Program-made: the position numbers and the translations under genes | IMG/VR virus record: IMGVR_UViG_3300005918_000172 | Location: 1-20,321 of that record | DNA from: a virus | Length of the DNA: 20,321 bases | Direction: 5' to 3' (one strand) | In this document: one piece after another, positions 1 through 7,741 of the stretch | Layout of the letters: every line of letters begins with the position of its first letter | Numbering within the stretch: the stretch's first letter is position 1 | The notes under the pieces: model-generated | What the model was told of the DNA's origin: nothing | The model's input: the letters and a program-made list of their open reading frames with translations, nothing else | The model's database searches: none

Positions 1-2710
1 TACCTGTTGTTTTTTCCACAAAAGTTTTATTTTCTTCCTCGGCTAATTTCGCTTCTTCTACTGCAATTTTGTCAAGAAGGTCTTTTTCAATTTTGAGTTT
101 TTCGTTTAAAGTATTTAAATCTTCTTGTGCCTCTGCTATTTCATAAGCATTTTGTAAGGCTTTTTGTTTATTCTCTGCAAAGGTGATAGTATCTGCAAGC
201 TGTTTATCATATTCAGCTTTATTTTTTTTAGTTGTTGCTTCAAGGTCTGACATTGCATCAACATTTGTTTGCTTTAATGCCGCGCGTATTGCAACTTGTG
301 CTGTTATTGCCGCAGCTCTTTCTTCTTTTAAAATTGTTATATTTGCATCTCTTTGTCTTTCTGCTTCAGTAATTAATGTATTAATATGAGTAATATAATT
401 GGCTTCGGTTTCTCCTAAAATAACAAGTGCCGCATCCCTGTCTTGCCCATAAATTGTTATCTTATCCTCCAATGCTTTTTCTGTTATTGTTTTTTCTTCG
501 GCATTCGCTAATTCTAAATTAGTTTTCTTTTCTGCCGAACTTATTTTTGCCGCAAGAATTTCTTCTCTTAATGCCCATTTTTGAGTTTCAATGTTCACGT
601 CTGCCGCATCTGAAATCAACCCAGAAATTAAGTTTTCTCTTTCAGTAATTAAAGCTTCTCTTTCTGTTTTGTCCGTTTCAGCCGCTATTAAATCTTCAAG
701 TTCAATTGCCCTTGTTTCAATCCTTCTTCTTTTCTGGATTTCGACTTCTTCTTTTGAAGAACCTTCTAGTAAAGATATTTTATCTTCAAGTCCTCCTATT
801 ATTAAATCGGTTTCTCTATCTACTCTACTTTTCTGATTATCAAGCTGTTCGTCAAGCATAGTTAAAATTTCTGCATGGGCTTTCCCTGCTTCTTCAACTT
901 GCTTGTTATAATTAACAATTACTGCTTCTTTTTGTTCTTTCAGAGAAGCTAAATGTTCTGCTTTTTCACTTGCAATTTGCTCCATCCTTGTATTAAAATT
1001 ATCCGTTACTATCTCGATTTTACTTTTTTCAACTGTTTCTAGTGTTCCATATTCATCTTGTATTTTTTGTATGGCCGTTGCATGATTAGATTCGATTTGG
1101 TCTGCTTCTTTCTCTAACCCTGCTAAAACAGAAGCTGTTTTTTCTTCGGCCGCATCTAGCTCATTCTTATATTTTGCATGGGCATTCTCTGTTTCTTCTG
1201 CCCATAATGATTTTGCTGTGTCTAATTCTGATTGAAGCAAAGCTTTTTTAGCTTCGGCAGATTCTTGTACTGACTTAATTTTTTCTTCAGCAAGAGATTT
1301 GTAACTTTCGATTTCTTCCTCTGTTGCCTTTTTTACGGCATTGCTTGATTTGTTTGTAATATATACAATCCCTGCTATTGCCGCAACAACTCCTGCTATC
1401 GCAAGGATTATTGGATTAGCTCCAAGAAACATTAATGCCGCTCCGATTGCTTGAACTGCGGTTATTAATTTAGCTGATATCAAAAGCATAGGTCCTATTG
1501 CCGCAACAATTGCCGCCCATTTCAAGACATTTTCTTTTTGTTCAACACTCAATCCTTCAAACCACTTTGTTACACTTCCAAGTTTTTCTCCAATCTTGCC
1601 TAATATAGGGATAATGGCATTTTTCAATGTGTCATAAAACCCTAGCATAGTAACTTGCAATTGTACCATAGTTTGGTCTAGCTTAAAAGCGGCTGTTTCT
1701 GAAGCTTTTTCAAAAGCATATGCTGTTTCATTCGTTGTCTTCCCTAATGCTTCAAATATGTTCGCATTTTCAGAAGCGTTTTCCCCCATTAAATCTAAAA
1801 CTCCGGCTAAAGCTCTTATGTTTGGAAAAACTTGTGCCATGATATCCTCGCCATATTGATTAGTCAAACTCCTTATAGTAGTAAGTGCTGACAATAAACC
1901 TTTTTCTTTTATCTGCTCTCTTAATGCTTTTGAGGATGTACCCATTGAATTCAACGCATCTGCCGCTTGTTTCGAAGGTTTTAGTAAACCCATCAAAATT
2001 TGTCTTAATTCTGTTGATGCTGTTGCCGCATTCGTTCCTGTTCTAGTCATTGCTGCGACTGCTGCACCAACTTGGTCAAATGAAACTCCCATTTCAGAAG
2101 CTACTGGCAATACCTGCCCTAATGAAGCTGTTAGTTCTGAAGCTTCGGCTTTCCCTTCTCGTACTGAGGCCACAAGAATATCTGTTGCTTTTGCCGCTGA
2201 TAAGTTCTGTATTCCATAAGCATTTACTGCGGAGGTAACAAGGTCTGCAACTACCTTTGTTTCTGCTAATCCTGCCGCAGAGGCTTTTGCTGACATTTCT
2301 AACACATCTAAGGCTTCTGCTCCCCTCAATCCTGCTGATGTTACAAAGAATAAGGCTTCGGCAAGTTCTTTCGGTGTTTTCCCAACCTTAGGTGCCATTG
2401 CTAAAAGGTCTTTGCTCCACTCACCAACTTGTTCATCTGCAACACCTACAAGACCAATGATTTTAGTCATTTCAGATTCAAAGTCACTTCCCATTTTAAA
2501 AGAAGCCGCTCCGATTGCAACAAAAGCCAATGTAAGAGTTTTGGTCATAGTTGAACCAACCTTCGTCATGCTTTGAGAAAGGTTGGTAAACTTTTGATTT
2601 ACGCTTATTGCTGTTGCCGCCCCTTGTGCTTTTACTTGGCTCATTGCCATATTGAATTTTGTTGAGTTTGCTGTTACACTAGCGGCTATTTCTCCTACTA
2701 CAAAAGCCAT
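1..2710 (-). CDS. Tail tape measure protein, TP901 type (3' end outside window)
   Basis: The reading frame is open from an ATG at 2710 to the left edge, 903 codons without a stop, so the C-terminus is missing. It sets tail length and probably helps DNA entry. Residues about 75-240 match the TP901 tape-measure core, including FESEMTKI near the start, FVTSAGL, and TGTNAATASTELRQIL near the end. Residues about 390-452 are strongly hydrophobic with two or three possible membrane segments (for example PIILAIAGVVAAIAGIVYI). From about 455 to the edge the protein is a long Glu/Lys/Ala-rich coiled coil. An AAGGTG Shine-Dalgarno lies just upstream. It follows the tail chaperone frames directly, the usual position. 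Ala-Ala pairs are mostly written GCGGCA. Confidence 0.95.
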   Translation of the reverse strand, partial: MAFVVGEIAASVTANSTKFNMAMSQVKAQGAATAISVNQKFTNLSQSMTKVGSTMTKTLTLAFVAIGAASFKMGSDFESEMTKIIGLVGVADEQVGEWSKDLLAMAPKVGKTPKELAEALFFVTSAGLRGAEALDVLEMSAKASAAGLAETKVVADLVTSAVNAYGIQNLSAAKATDILVASVREGKAEASELTASLGQVLPVASEMGVSFDQVGAAVAAMTRTGTNAATASTELRQILMGLLKPSKQAADALNSMGTSSKALREQIKEKGLLSALTTIRSLTNQYGEDIMAQVFPNIRALAGVLDLMGENASENANIFEALGKTTNETAYAFEKASETAAFKLDQTMVQLQVTMLGFYDTLKNAIIPILGKIGEKLGSVTKWFEGLSVEQKENVLKWAAIVAAIGPMLLISAKLITAVQAIGAALMFLGANPIILAIAGVVAAIAGIVYITNKSSNAVKKATEEEIESYKSLAEEKIKSVQESAEAKKALLQSELDTAKSLWAEETENAHAKYKNELDAAEEKTASVLAGLEKEADQIESNHATAIQKIQDEYGTLETVEKSKIEIVTDNFNTRMEQIASEKAEHLASLKEQKEAVIVNYNKQVEEAGKAHAEILTMLDEQLDNQKSRVDRETDLIIGGLEDKISLLEGSSKEEVEIQKRRRIETRAIELEDLIAAETDKTEREALITERENLISGLISDAADVNIETQKWALREEILAAKISSAEKKTNLELANAEEKTITEKALEDKITIYGQDRDAALVILGETEANYITHINTLITEAERQRDANITILKEERAAAITAQVAIRAALKQTNVDAMSDLEATTKKNKAEYDKQLADTITFAENKQKALQNAYEIAEAQEDLNTLNEKLKIEKDLLDKIAVEEAKLAEEENKTFVEKTTG

Positions 2711-2721
2711 TTTAAAACACC

Positions 2722-2973
2722 TTACCTTTTTGCAACCCTTGAAATATCTTCGTCTATTTGTCCTTCGCTCCATTCAGCGAAAGTACGATTTTCTTTATTC
2801 TTCAACCAAAGAGAATAAGCTGAGTCCGCAGGTAAACCTCTGACAAGAGTTAAAAAGTAACGCCAAGTGATTCTATCGTTCAAACCTTTTTCAACTAAGT
2901 CTATGTTATAATACCGTACGAAATCAGCTTCTAATGCACCCCAAGCCCATAATAACAACTTAGGATTTACAAG
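2722..2973 (-). CDS. Tail assembly chaperone, downstream (T-like) frame made by -1 frameshift
   Basis: This frame is open from the slippery site of the upstream chaperone gene to a TAA at 2722 and gives 83 residues after the shift. The sequence includes EADFVRYYNIDL and ITWRYFLTLVRGLPADSAYS, a pattern seen in the second frame of phage tail chaperone pairs. A standalone start would have to be a TTG at 2958 with no Shine-Dalgarno, so expression by frameshifting is more likely. The fusion product would be about 227 residues (144 from the upstream frame plus 83). By analogy with lambda G/GT, the two forms would load the tape measure protein and recruit tube subunits. The tape measure gene begins 11 bases downstream. 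Confidence 0.8.
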   Translation of the reverse strand, partial: LVNPKLLLWAWGALEADFVRYYNIDLVEKGLNDRITWRYFLTLVRGLPADSAYSLWLKNKENRTFAEWSEGQIDEDISRVAKR

Positions 2974-3404
2974 TTTTTTTCAGTTTTATCCTTAGCCCCA
3001 GCAATACAACCCCACTTTGAGAGAATGTCTGCTACTAAATTTTCTAAAACAAATCCCATTTCTATATCTTGGTTATTGTTTAAAATTTCTAAAAACTTTT
3101 TTCCGAATATTCTTTCAACAATTTCATACAAGGTTTCATTGTCCGGCATTTTAAACATATCTTTCCCATTTATTCTTTGAACACAAGTTTTTATATAAAA
3201 CATGGAAAAAGAGAATGGCATTGATTGTGGAATTTCAAACACCTCACCTTTAAATTTTATCTTGTAAGGATTGTGTTTAGTTTTATATTCTTTCAAGGCT
3301 TCGTCATAGTCGGTTATAAGGTTTGCTTCTTGCTCAACCGATTCTTCTAAAACTTTTTTGTTCAGATAAGCAATTCTTTCTTCATTGTTCTTTAACTCTT
3401 TCAA
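2967..3404 (-). CDS. Tail assembly chaperone, upstream (G-like) frame
   Basis: This encodes a 145-residue soluble acidic/basic protein lying between the tail tube gene and the tape measure gene, the standard position of the tail chaperone G. The TTG start at 3404 is chosen because AAGGAGGG ends 8 bases upstream. The product is not similar by eye to an enzyme; its identity rests on position, size and the overlapping frame. The last codons read GAA AAA AAC TTG TAA, placing a canonical A AAA AAC slippery heptamer two codons before the stop. A small fraction of ribosomes should therefore continue into the T-like frame. Confidence 0.82.
   Translation of the reverse strand: MKELKNNEERIAYLNKKVLEESVEQEANLITDYDEALKEYKTKHNPYKIKFKGEVFEIPQSMPFSFSMFYIKTCVQRINGKDMFKMPDNETLYEIVERIFGKKFLEILNNNQDIEMGFVLENLVADILSKWGCIAGAKDKTEKNL
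2973..2979 (-). promoter_or_regulatory. Programmed -1 ribosomal frameshift site A AAA AAC
   Basis: The heptamer lies in the correct zero-frame phase (GAA AAA AAC). After a one-base backward slip, reading continues CTT GTA AAT CCT AAG without a stop into the T-like frame. The seventh base of the heptamer is C, the strong tandem-slip form. I do not see a strong downstream hairpin, so efficiency may be modest. Confidence 0.82.
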
Positions 3405-3426
3405 TTGGTTAACCCTCCTTTTTTTC

Positions 3427-3852
3427 TTATGAAGCTGGTGTTATATCAGTCTTTGAATTAATTCTAAAAGTACCGCTAAATTTATAAACTCCTGAAGTAG
3501 AAGCATTCTCGGAATATGCGGTAAAAAAGCCTGTCATACTTTCACCATATCCGGTATTCTTTGTGTGTTTTAGAACAACTGAATCACCATCTTCTGCCGC
3601 TTCCCTCAAAGCACTTTGTCCCTCATCTAATCCTGATGCAACAGTTTCAATTGCAATTCCTTCAACATTAGCTGTTTCCCCAACCGAAATTGGCGAATAT
3701 ACTTCATGTAAAACTGAAGTACCGGCTATTACATCTTCAGAACCTGTGATATTTTCCTCTGAAACACTAACTGCTCTTGAAAAAGATACCACCTTTGCAA
3801 CCACTTCATCGTCTATTTCTATGACTGTTTCTGCGAATTTTACTTCTGGCAT
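3427..3852 (-). CDS. Major tail tube protein
   Basis: A 141-residue protein rich in Ser, Thr, Val and Gly with alternating beta-strand patterning, and no membrane segment or enzyme motif. Position between the tail terminator and the tail chaperones identifies it as the tube subunit that polymerises into the tail shaft. An upstream in-frame TTG (3861) would add three residues, but it touches the Shine-Dalgarno AAGGAG directly. The ATG at 3852 has a 9-base spacer and is preferred (start MPEVKFAE). Family assignment is by context and size, since tube proteins diverge quickly. Confidence 0.75.
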   Translation of the reverse strand: MPEVKFAETVIEIDDEVVAKVVSFSRAVSVSEENITGSEDVIAGTSVLHEVYSPISVGETANVEGIAIETVASGLDEGQSALREAAEDGDSVVLKHTKNTGYGESMTGFFTAYSENASTSGVYKFSGTFRINSKTDITPAS

Positions 3853-3872
3853 TTTAATCAACTCCTTAAATA

Positions 3873-4280
3873 TTAATTTCTAAATTTATCTCCTATGGAT
3901 TCAACTCTAACTCTATAATGTGCTGACCATTCATCTCTTCCTTTTTCATCTTTGCCAATAGAATTTGGTGCTGTGTCAGCATACACTACTGAAATCATAG
4001 AACCCTCTGCTATAAATGGCTCACCGCCAAATCCGACTAAATCTTTGTGTATTGCAATCAGCTTATCTCTAGCTGTATTGTAAGTTTCGTTTCGTACCAA
4101 GATTTGAACCCCATATTGGTCTATTGCTAGAGCTTGTGATTCTTCCAATATTGACGTTGAAACATCATATACTGTTATACAATTATCCGGATTGTCTGGC
4201 TGATAAGCATTAAATAATGTTGTACCTTGTACTCCATGCCCTAACTTTTGTATATATAACGCTAATTCTTCAGCAATCAT
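3873..4280 (-). CDS. Tail terminator / minor capsid protein (Minor_capsid_3-like)
   Basis: A 135-residue protein beginning MIAEELALYI, with a central segment ending DQYGVQILVRNETYNTARDK and later HYRVRVESIG. This is the pattern of small tail-completion proteins that act through a short helix and a beta sheet. It overlaps the previous gene by ATGA at 4277-4280, with GAGG 8 bases upstream of the ATG. It is the last of a run of four connector genes and directly precedes the tube gene, which fits a protein that caps the head-proximal end of the tail. The family name is recalled from A118-type phages and not checked. Confidence 0.7.
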   Translation of the reverse strand: MIAEELALYIQKLGHGVQGTTLFNAYQPDNPDNCITVYDVSTSILEESQALAIDQYGVQILVRNETYNTARDKLIAIHKDLVGFGGEPFIAEGSMISVVYADTAPNSIGKDEKGRDEWSAHYRVRVESIGDKFRN

Positions 4281-4645
4281 AATAGCTTCCTCACTTCTAA
4301 CTCTAAACTTTTATTAAGAATTACAGGACCTAACTTATTTAAAGGGTCTTTGAGATAAAATCTTTTTCTTCCCTTCTGGAAATTAGCTTCCGTTTCATGC
4401 CATCTAATAGCATATGGAATTACTGGTTGTCCTGTGCCTACTCCTCCTCCAAATACTATTGCTCCTTCTGCCGAACCTTCTGGTGCCATAAGAACCTCAC
4501 CTGACCGCATTAAAGTTCCTTCATCATGTGGAACTTCCTGCTCTGCGGCTTCAAGAATGGTATGACAAGTTTTACGAACTGCTTCTCTTTTAGCATAGTT
4601 TACTAAAACTTTTAATTGTTCGCCATTCCATCTACGCCAACCCAT
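4277..4645 (-). CDS. Minor capsid / neck protein (HK97 gp10-like, Minor_capsid_2-like)
   Basis: A 122-residue protein with EVPHDEGTLMRSGEV and IPYAIRWHETEANF, then a basic stretch KGRKRFYLKDPLNKLGP. These are the recurring marks of neck proteins of the HK97 gp10 kind, which help join head and tail. The start ATG at 4645 has AGGAGG nine bases upstream. It overlaps the next gene by four bases. Function is inferred from these motifs plus position in the connector block. Confidence 0.72.
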   Translation of the reverse strand: MGWRRWNGEQLKVLVNYAKREAVRKTCHTILEAAEQEVPHDEGTLMRSGEVLMAPEGSAEGAIVFGGGVGTGQPVIPYAIRWHETEANFQKGRKRFYLKDPLNKLGPVILNKSLELEVRKLL

Positions 4646-4666
4646 CAGATGATTCCTCCTTATTGT

Positions 4667-5008
4667 TTATTTTACTGATATTTCATAATGATGAATAGTT
4701 CCATACCTCGGGTCTTCTATTGGGTCTATTCTTATTACTTCCATATCTTCTCTTTTGTAAGGTGCTGTTTGACTTATTAGCCAATACTCATACTCTGAAT
4801 CTATTGGGGCATCTTTTTTAAAAAAGATTATTGCCGAAGCTGTAACTGTTTCGCCTTTTCTGTTAGTAACTAGCTTCTTTCCATACTGTGCAAACCCTTC
4901 AACTCCTGTAGTTGTTGTGCTATCAATAAAGTTTCCTTGCCAATCTCTAACTCTTTTTTTAACTGTAAAAGTGTGTGACATTAATTGGTTAAATTGAATA
5001 GCGTTCAT
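4667..5008 (-). CDS. Head closure / head-tail joining protein (Minor_capsid_1-like)
   Basis: A 113-residue protein that reads as a small beta barrel: FTVKKRVRDWQGNFIDS, then FAQYGKKLVTNRKGE, then a C-terminal YGTIHHYEISVK. This suits the stopper or head-closure class (SPP1 gp16-like role), which seals DNA in the head before tail attachment. Its ATG at 5008 overlaps the stop of the upstream connector gene (ATGA), with GAGG upstream. Assignment rests on size, strand pattern and gene order. Confidence 0.65.
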   Translation of the reverse strand: MNAIQFNQLMSHTFTVKKRVRDWQGNFIDSTTTTGVEGFAQYGKKLVTNRKGETVTASAIIFFKKDAPIDSEYEYWLISQTAPYKREDMEVIRIDPIEDPRYGTIHHYEISVK

Positions 5009-5382
5009 TTCATTTTTACCTCTGTTCTTATCAATTCTGAACTTACAAGTATCGAATCAACAAAGGATAAAGCATTTGGTATCCCTTGTATCCCCTCTGT
5101 ATTTCCTGAAACACTAAATTTCCCAAGAGTTAAATTTGAGGTAGAAGGTGCTGTATCGCTGTTGTCAAATAAATACAAAATCATATATGCAACCCATTGT
5201 TTTATTGCCTCAGATTGATAATCTTCAACATCTGTCATATCAACTTTCCACCCATTATCTTCCCTCGTTCGCATTCCTAGCCTAGCATCTAAAAGCATAC
5301 AGGATTGTTTAATCCTTTGAGTTGTTGCTTGGTCTTCTGACCTTCCAGTTATTGTTGCATATTCTGCCGCTAAAAGGTACAT
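5005..5382 (-). CDS. Head-tail connector (adaptor) protein, gp6/gp15-like
   Basis: A 125-residue, mainly helical protein: YLLAAEYATITGR, RIKQSCMLLDARLGM, then SEAIKQWVAYMILYLFDNSD. Helical adaptors that bind beneath the portal ring (HK97 gp6, SPP1 gp15) have this size and place in the order. Its C-terminal part contains a Gly/Ser-rich loop, GKFSVSGNTEGIQGIPNALS, a feature often seen in this family. The start ATG at 5382 has GAGGAG nine bases upstream and sits directly after the upstream stop codon. Confidence 0.7.
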   Translation of the reverse strand: MYLLAAEYATITGRSEDQATTQRIKQSCMLLDARLGMRTREDNGWKVDMTDVEDYQSEAIKQWVAYMILYLFDNSDTAPSTSNLTLGKFSVSGNTEGIQGIPNALSFVDSILVSSELIRTEVKMK

Positions 5383-5808
5383 CTAGCTCAACTCCTCTTT
5401 ACTTTTTTCTTCTATACTAGATATAAGTTCTCCCTTTTTCCCTTTAGCCAAAATGCCATTTTTAACTGCAAGTTGTTGTAATTCTTTATATGTCATTTGA
5501 GTAAGAAGCTTTGAAGCTTTTTGTTTAGGATATTCTGAGTTCTTTTCATCTTCGATAAAAGCTTCCCCTACAGTAACTTCACACTTTTCGTCGATAGGCT
5601 CTTTCCCACTTTCATCTTCTGTCAGCACTACTTGAACGAAACCATGTTCTATAACTGGGGCTACCTTTACTGCTGGTGTTAATGGTGCTTTTTTAGCTCC
5701 TCCTGTTTTGATATAGGCTAGCGCTGTCCTTTTGGGGACATTAATCTGTTGTCCTATTTCAAATAACTTGCCTTGAAAATATCTTCGTTTTAAAAATTGT
5801 ATCTTCAA
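5383..5808 (-). CDS. Capsid-region protein with C-terminal SAP/HeH-like domain
   Basis: A 141-residue protein. The N-terminus (KIQFLKRRYFQGKLFEIGQ, then INVP) looks like the short beta domain common in small proteins next to phage capsid genes. The C-terminus (MTYKELQQLAVKNGI, then KGKKGELISSIEE) fits a helix-extended-helix/SAP-like or Rho-N-like fold. A low-complexity Pro/Ala/Glu linker separates the two. The start is TTG at 5808; GAGG lies 5 bases upstream and AAGGAG 10 bases upstream, and no nearby ATG is better placed. Placed between major capsid and adaptor genes. It could be a minor head or decoration protein; a specific role is not established. Confidence 0.65.
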   Translation of the reverse strand: MKIQFLKRRYFQGKLFEIGQQINVPKRTALAYIKTGGAKKAPLTPAVKVAPVIEHGFVQVVLTEDESGKEPIDEKCEVTVGEAFIEDEKNSEYPKQKASKLLTQMTYKELQQLAVKNGILAKGKKGELISSIEEKSKEELS

Positions 5809-5836
5809 AAAAACCTCACTCCTTTATAAAGAGAAG

Positions 5837-5860
5837 AAAGGACTCTTTTGTCAGCCCTTT
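5837..5860 (-). terminator. Hairpin after the major capsid gene (attenuator or processing site)
   Basis: In the capsid intergenic gap, AAAGGGCT and AGTCCTTT can pair over eight base pairs including one G-U, around an 8-base loop. On the coding strand the following bases are CTTCTCTTTAT, only a weak U-tract. It could reduce read-through or protect the capsid mRNA 3' end. Confidence 0.45.
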
Positions 5861-5878
5861 TTTATCAACCCATTAATA

Positions 5879-6880
5879 TTAACTTCCTGCTTGCCCTAAA
5901 ACTGCGAATGGATAGCGGTCATCTTCATCTTCCTGCAATCTATTGATAGGATTAGGAACTTGCCACGCTATTCTCATACAACTTCTCAAAGCAACCATAT
6001 TCTGCTGTGCTAAATTGTAAACTATATCTCCTGTAGTCGGGTCTTGGATTACTGCCTCTGTCAATATCTTCCATGTAATATCTTTCCTTACTGCATAGAT
6101 TAACTGACTCCAATCACCCGAAATCAACATACTCCTACTTGGGATTATGCTTCCATTTCTTGGGAATACAATCGGTTCACCATCAAGTTCATACTTAGTT
6201 GCTCCTTGCATTCCTTCCTTATAAACAGACTTGAAGATTGGTTGTCCACTTGTATCGACTAAGCCTCTAAACTTAGCTCTCATACTCATAGAAGCAACAT
6301 TTCCATTGACCATATATCCGGATTCCTCTACCTTAGAGATTACTCCACCTACTCCCATAATATCAGAATAAATGTTATTTACCCCATTGCTATCATTTAT
6401 GCTACCTATGGTAACAAACTTTCCTGCCGCACTTGCCGCTGTAACTATAGCCTCAGGCCATGCCGCAGGAGCATTGATTCCATAAAATACTGCTTGGTCA
6501 AAAGCTAACCCATAGGCTTCAAGTAATTTAGGTTTTGCTTCTGCCCAAATATCATAGTCAGAATCTTCTAAAACGGCTTCTGGTATAGCAACTATAACAT
6601 TTAGCTCCTCTGCATCAAGATATTTGTTTTCCCATAATAGTCTTGATGTTTTTTTAAACTGTTTATCTGAATCGTCAGTTCTTGCGGTTGGTCCCGGGTT
6701 ACTGAAATATGCTGTAGGCAATACCGATAAAACTGGCAACCTTTTTTGAAGTCTGCTCATATTAGGACCTCTATATCCTAACGACATTACTGCCGAACTC
6801 TCTGGAACATTTTCAATTATTTCCTTCTGAAATTCCTCTGGCATTAATGCTTCTGCTCCCGACCTTGGTATATAAGTCAT
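5879..6880 (-). CDS. Major capsid protein, HK97 fold
   Basis: About 333 residues, typical for an uncleaved or lightly processed HK97-type capsid protein. Visible family features are the N-terminal PEEFQKEIIENVPESSAV, the E-loop region RTDDSDKQFKKTSRLLWENKYL, and the spine helix region IVAIPEAVLEDSDYDIWAE, followed by AYGLAFDQAVFYG. The C-terminal half has the beta strands and loops of the A domain. An upstream ATG at 6889 overlaps the Shine-Dalgarno (AGGAG immediately before it). The ATG at 6880 has the 9-base spacer used elsewhere in this region and is preferred (MTYIPRSGAE). It follows the scaffold gene and is followed by a hairpin. Confidence 0.93.
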   Translation of the reverse strand: MTYIPRSGAEALMPEEFQKEIIENVPESSAVMSLGYRGPNMSRLQKRLPVLSVLPTAYFSNPGPTARTDDSDKQFKKTSRLLWENKYLDAEELNVIVAIPEAVLEDSDYDIWAEAKPKLLEAYGLAFDQAVFYGINAPAAWPEAIVTAASAAGKFVTIGSINDSNGVNNIYSDIMGVGGVISKVEESGYMVNGNVASMSMRAKFRGLVDTSGQPIFKSVYKEGMQGATKYELDGEPIVFPRNGSIIPSRSMLISGDWSQLIYAVRKDITWKILTEAVIQDPTTGDIVYNLAQQNMVALRSCMRIAWQVPNPINRLQEDEDDRYPFAVLGQAGS

Positions 6881-6911
6881 TTCAATCATCTCCTATTTTA
6901 ATTTTTGATTC

Positions 6912-7574
6912 CTACTTTCTCCCTGCGGCACTACGAATCAAATCATTCATGCTGAAACCACCTTTTTTCTTCTTGGTGTTGTTTTGTTCATCACCACTTC
7001 TTAGGATTTCTCCTCCTTCAGTTCCAACAAGATATGTTTTTTCTTCAATTAGAGAAGCTAATGCTTCTTTAATCCCTTTAACATTACCATCATCATCTAC
7101 GGTTACATCTTCCTTGTCTAATAATGCATATGCCGCATCTGGGTCAATGATATTAAGTTTTGCCGCTTGTAATATGACTTCCGCTTTGATTAATCTGCTA
7201 TTAGCTTTTGCCATAATGACCTTCGATTCCGTTTCCGCATCAACTTTTTCAGCTTTTAATCTTTCGGTTTCAGTCATATCTGCTTTCTTCTTTTCATCTG
7301 AAAGCTTTTTCTCCCAACTCTTACGCTCTCTAGCAATTATCTTGTCAATTCCTTTTTGATATTGAGCCTCAGAATACGTTTTGGTTTTTACATCCGCATC
7401 TGCATCATCATCATCATCTTTGTTCTTGACATTCCCACCTTTATCATCTAGCTCTTTGGTTTTGTCCTTGGTGTCCGGACTCCCTTTATCTCCTGTATTG
7501 TCGCCTACCGCTCCCAATAAAGGAAGTATAGGAGATAAGAAAAGAAATAATAGTATTTTTTTAAAATTTTTCAT
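6912..7574 (-). CDS. Capsid assembly scaffold protein
   Basis: A 220-residue highly charged protein. Residues about 30-65 are Asp/Lys-rich low complexity. Residues about 66-140 form a predicted coiled coil (RERKSWEKKLSDEKKKADMT onward), and the C-terminus ends in a basic segment KKKKGGFSMNDLIRSAAGRK that could bind capsid. This matches the helical scaffolds encoded directly before Gram-positive phage capsid genes. The N-terminus is a hydrophobic run (ILLFLFLSPILPLLGAVG) resembling a signal or membrane segment. Some phage scaffold or capsid precursors have short hydrophobic leaders, but this one is long. GGAGGG lies 5 bases before the ATG at 7574. Confidence 0.82.
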   Translation of the reverse strand: MKNFKKILLFLFLSPILPLLGAVGDNTGDKGSPDTKDKTKELDDKGGNVKNKDDDDDADADVKTKTYSEAQYQKGIDKIIARERKSWEKKLSDEKKKADMTETERLKAEKVDAETESKVIMAKANSRLIKAEVILQAAKLNIIDPDAAYALLDKEDVTVDDDGNVKGIKEALASLIEEKTYLVGTEGGEILRSGDEQNNTKKKKGGFSMNDLIRSAAGRK

Positions 7575-7590
7575 TGAAACCCTCCATTTA

Positions 7591-7604
7591 AAGCCTGTAG
7601 GCTT
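7591..7604. repeat. 14-bp inverted repeat upstream of the scaffold gene
   Basis: AAGCCT and AGGCTT flank a 2-base centre. It lies between the scaffold start codon and the adjacent tandem repeat. It could be a protein-binding dyad; the loop is too small for a stable RNA hairpin. Confidence 0.5.
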
Positions 7605-7656
7605 GAATCCGTTTATAGCTCGTCAGCTTTCCCGTTTATAGCTCGTCAGCTTGAAT
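7601..7656. repeat. Tandem direct repeat in the scaffold leader
   Basis: A 21-base segment occurs at 7609-7629 and again at 7632-7652 with no mismatch. The flanking octamer GCTTGAAT occurs at both ends (7601-7608 and 7649-7656). Each copy contains AGCT-N4-AGCT, so each could form a small 4-bp hairpin in RNA. This sits in the only sizeable non-coding gap of the window (179 bases, 7575-7753). Confidence 0.8.
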
Positions 7657-7684
7657 TACCTTTAAAAGTAATTTCATTAATTAC

Positions 7685-7713
7685 ATCATACTCCTTTATT
7701 AAAAAGAAAGCAA
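7685..7713 (-). promoter_or_regulatory. Candidate sigma-70/SigA promoter for the head genes
   Basis: On the minus strand TTGCTT is followed by exactly 17 bases and TATGAT (5 of 6 to the -10 consensus, 3 of 6 to -35). It would start transcription near 7678, giving a leader of about 100 bases that includes the tandem repeats and dyad before the scaffold gene. Weak on its own; the spacing and location are the support. Confidence 0.3.
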
Positions 7714-7741
7714 GTATTTGTAAAAAAGCGTAACTTACTTT
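7707..7741 (-). terminator. Possible weak terminator after the glycan block
   Basis: Just after the transferase stop codon, AAAGTAAG can pair with CTTGCTTT (8 bp with one G-U) around a 19-base loop, followed by CTTTTTAAT. The stem is AT-rich and the loop long, so termination would be inefficient. The 3' arm overlaps the candidate -35 element. Confidence 0.25.

Noticed and set aside
2722-2958. Independent small gene starting with TTG at 2958
   Set aside because: There is no Shine-Dalgarno, and an in-phase slippery heptamer leads straight into this frame, so it is treated as a frameshift extension.
7636-7677. A 13-codon leader peptide frame (MKLLLKVIQADEL) overlapping the repeats
   Set aside because: The nearest AAAGGAG is 13 bases upstream and would lie upstream of the predicted transcript start; no sign of coding constraint.
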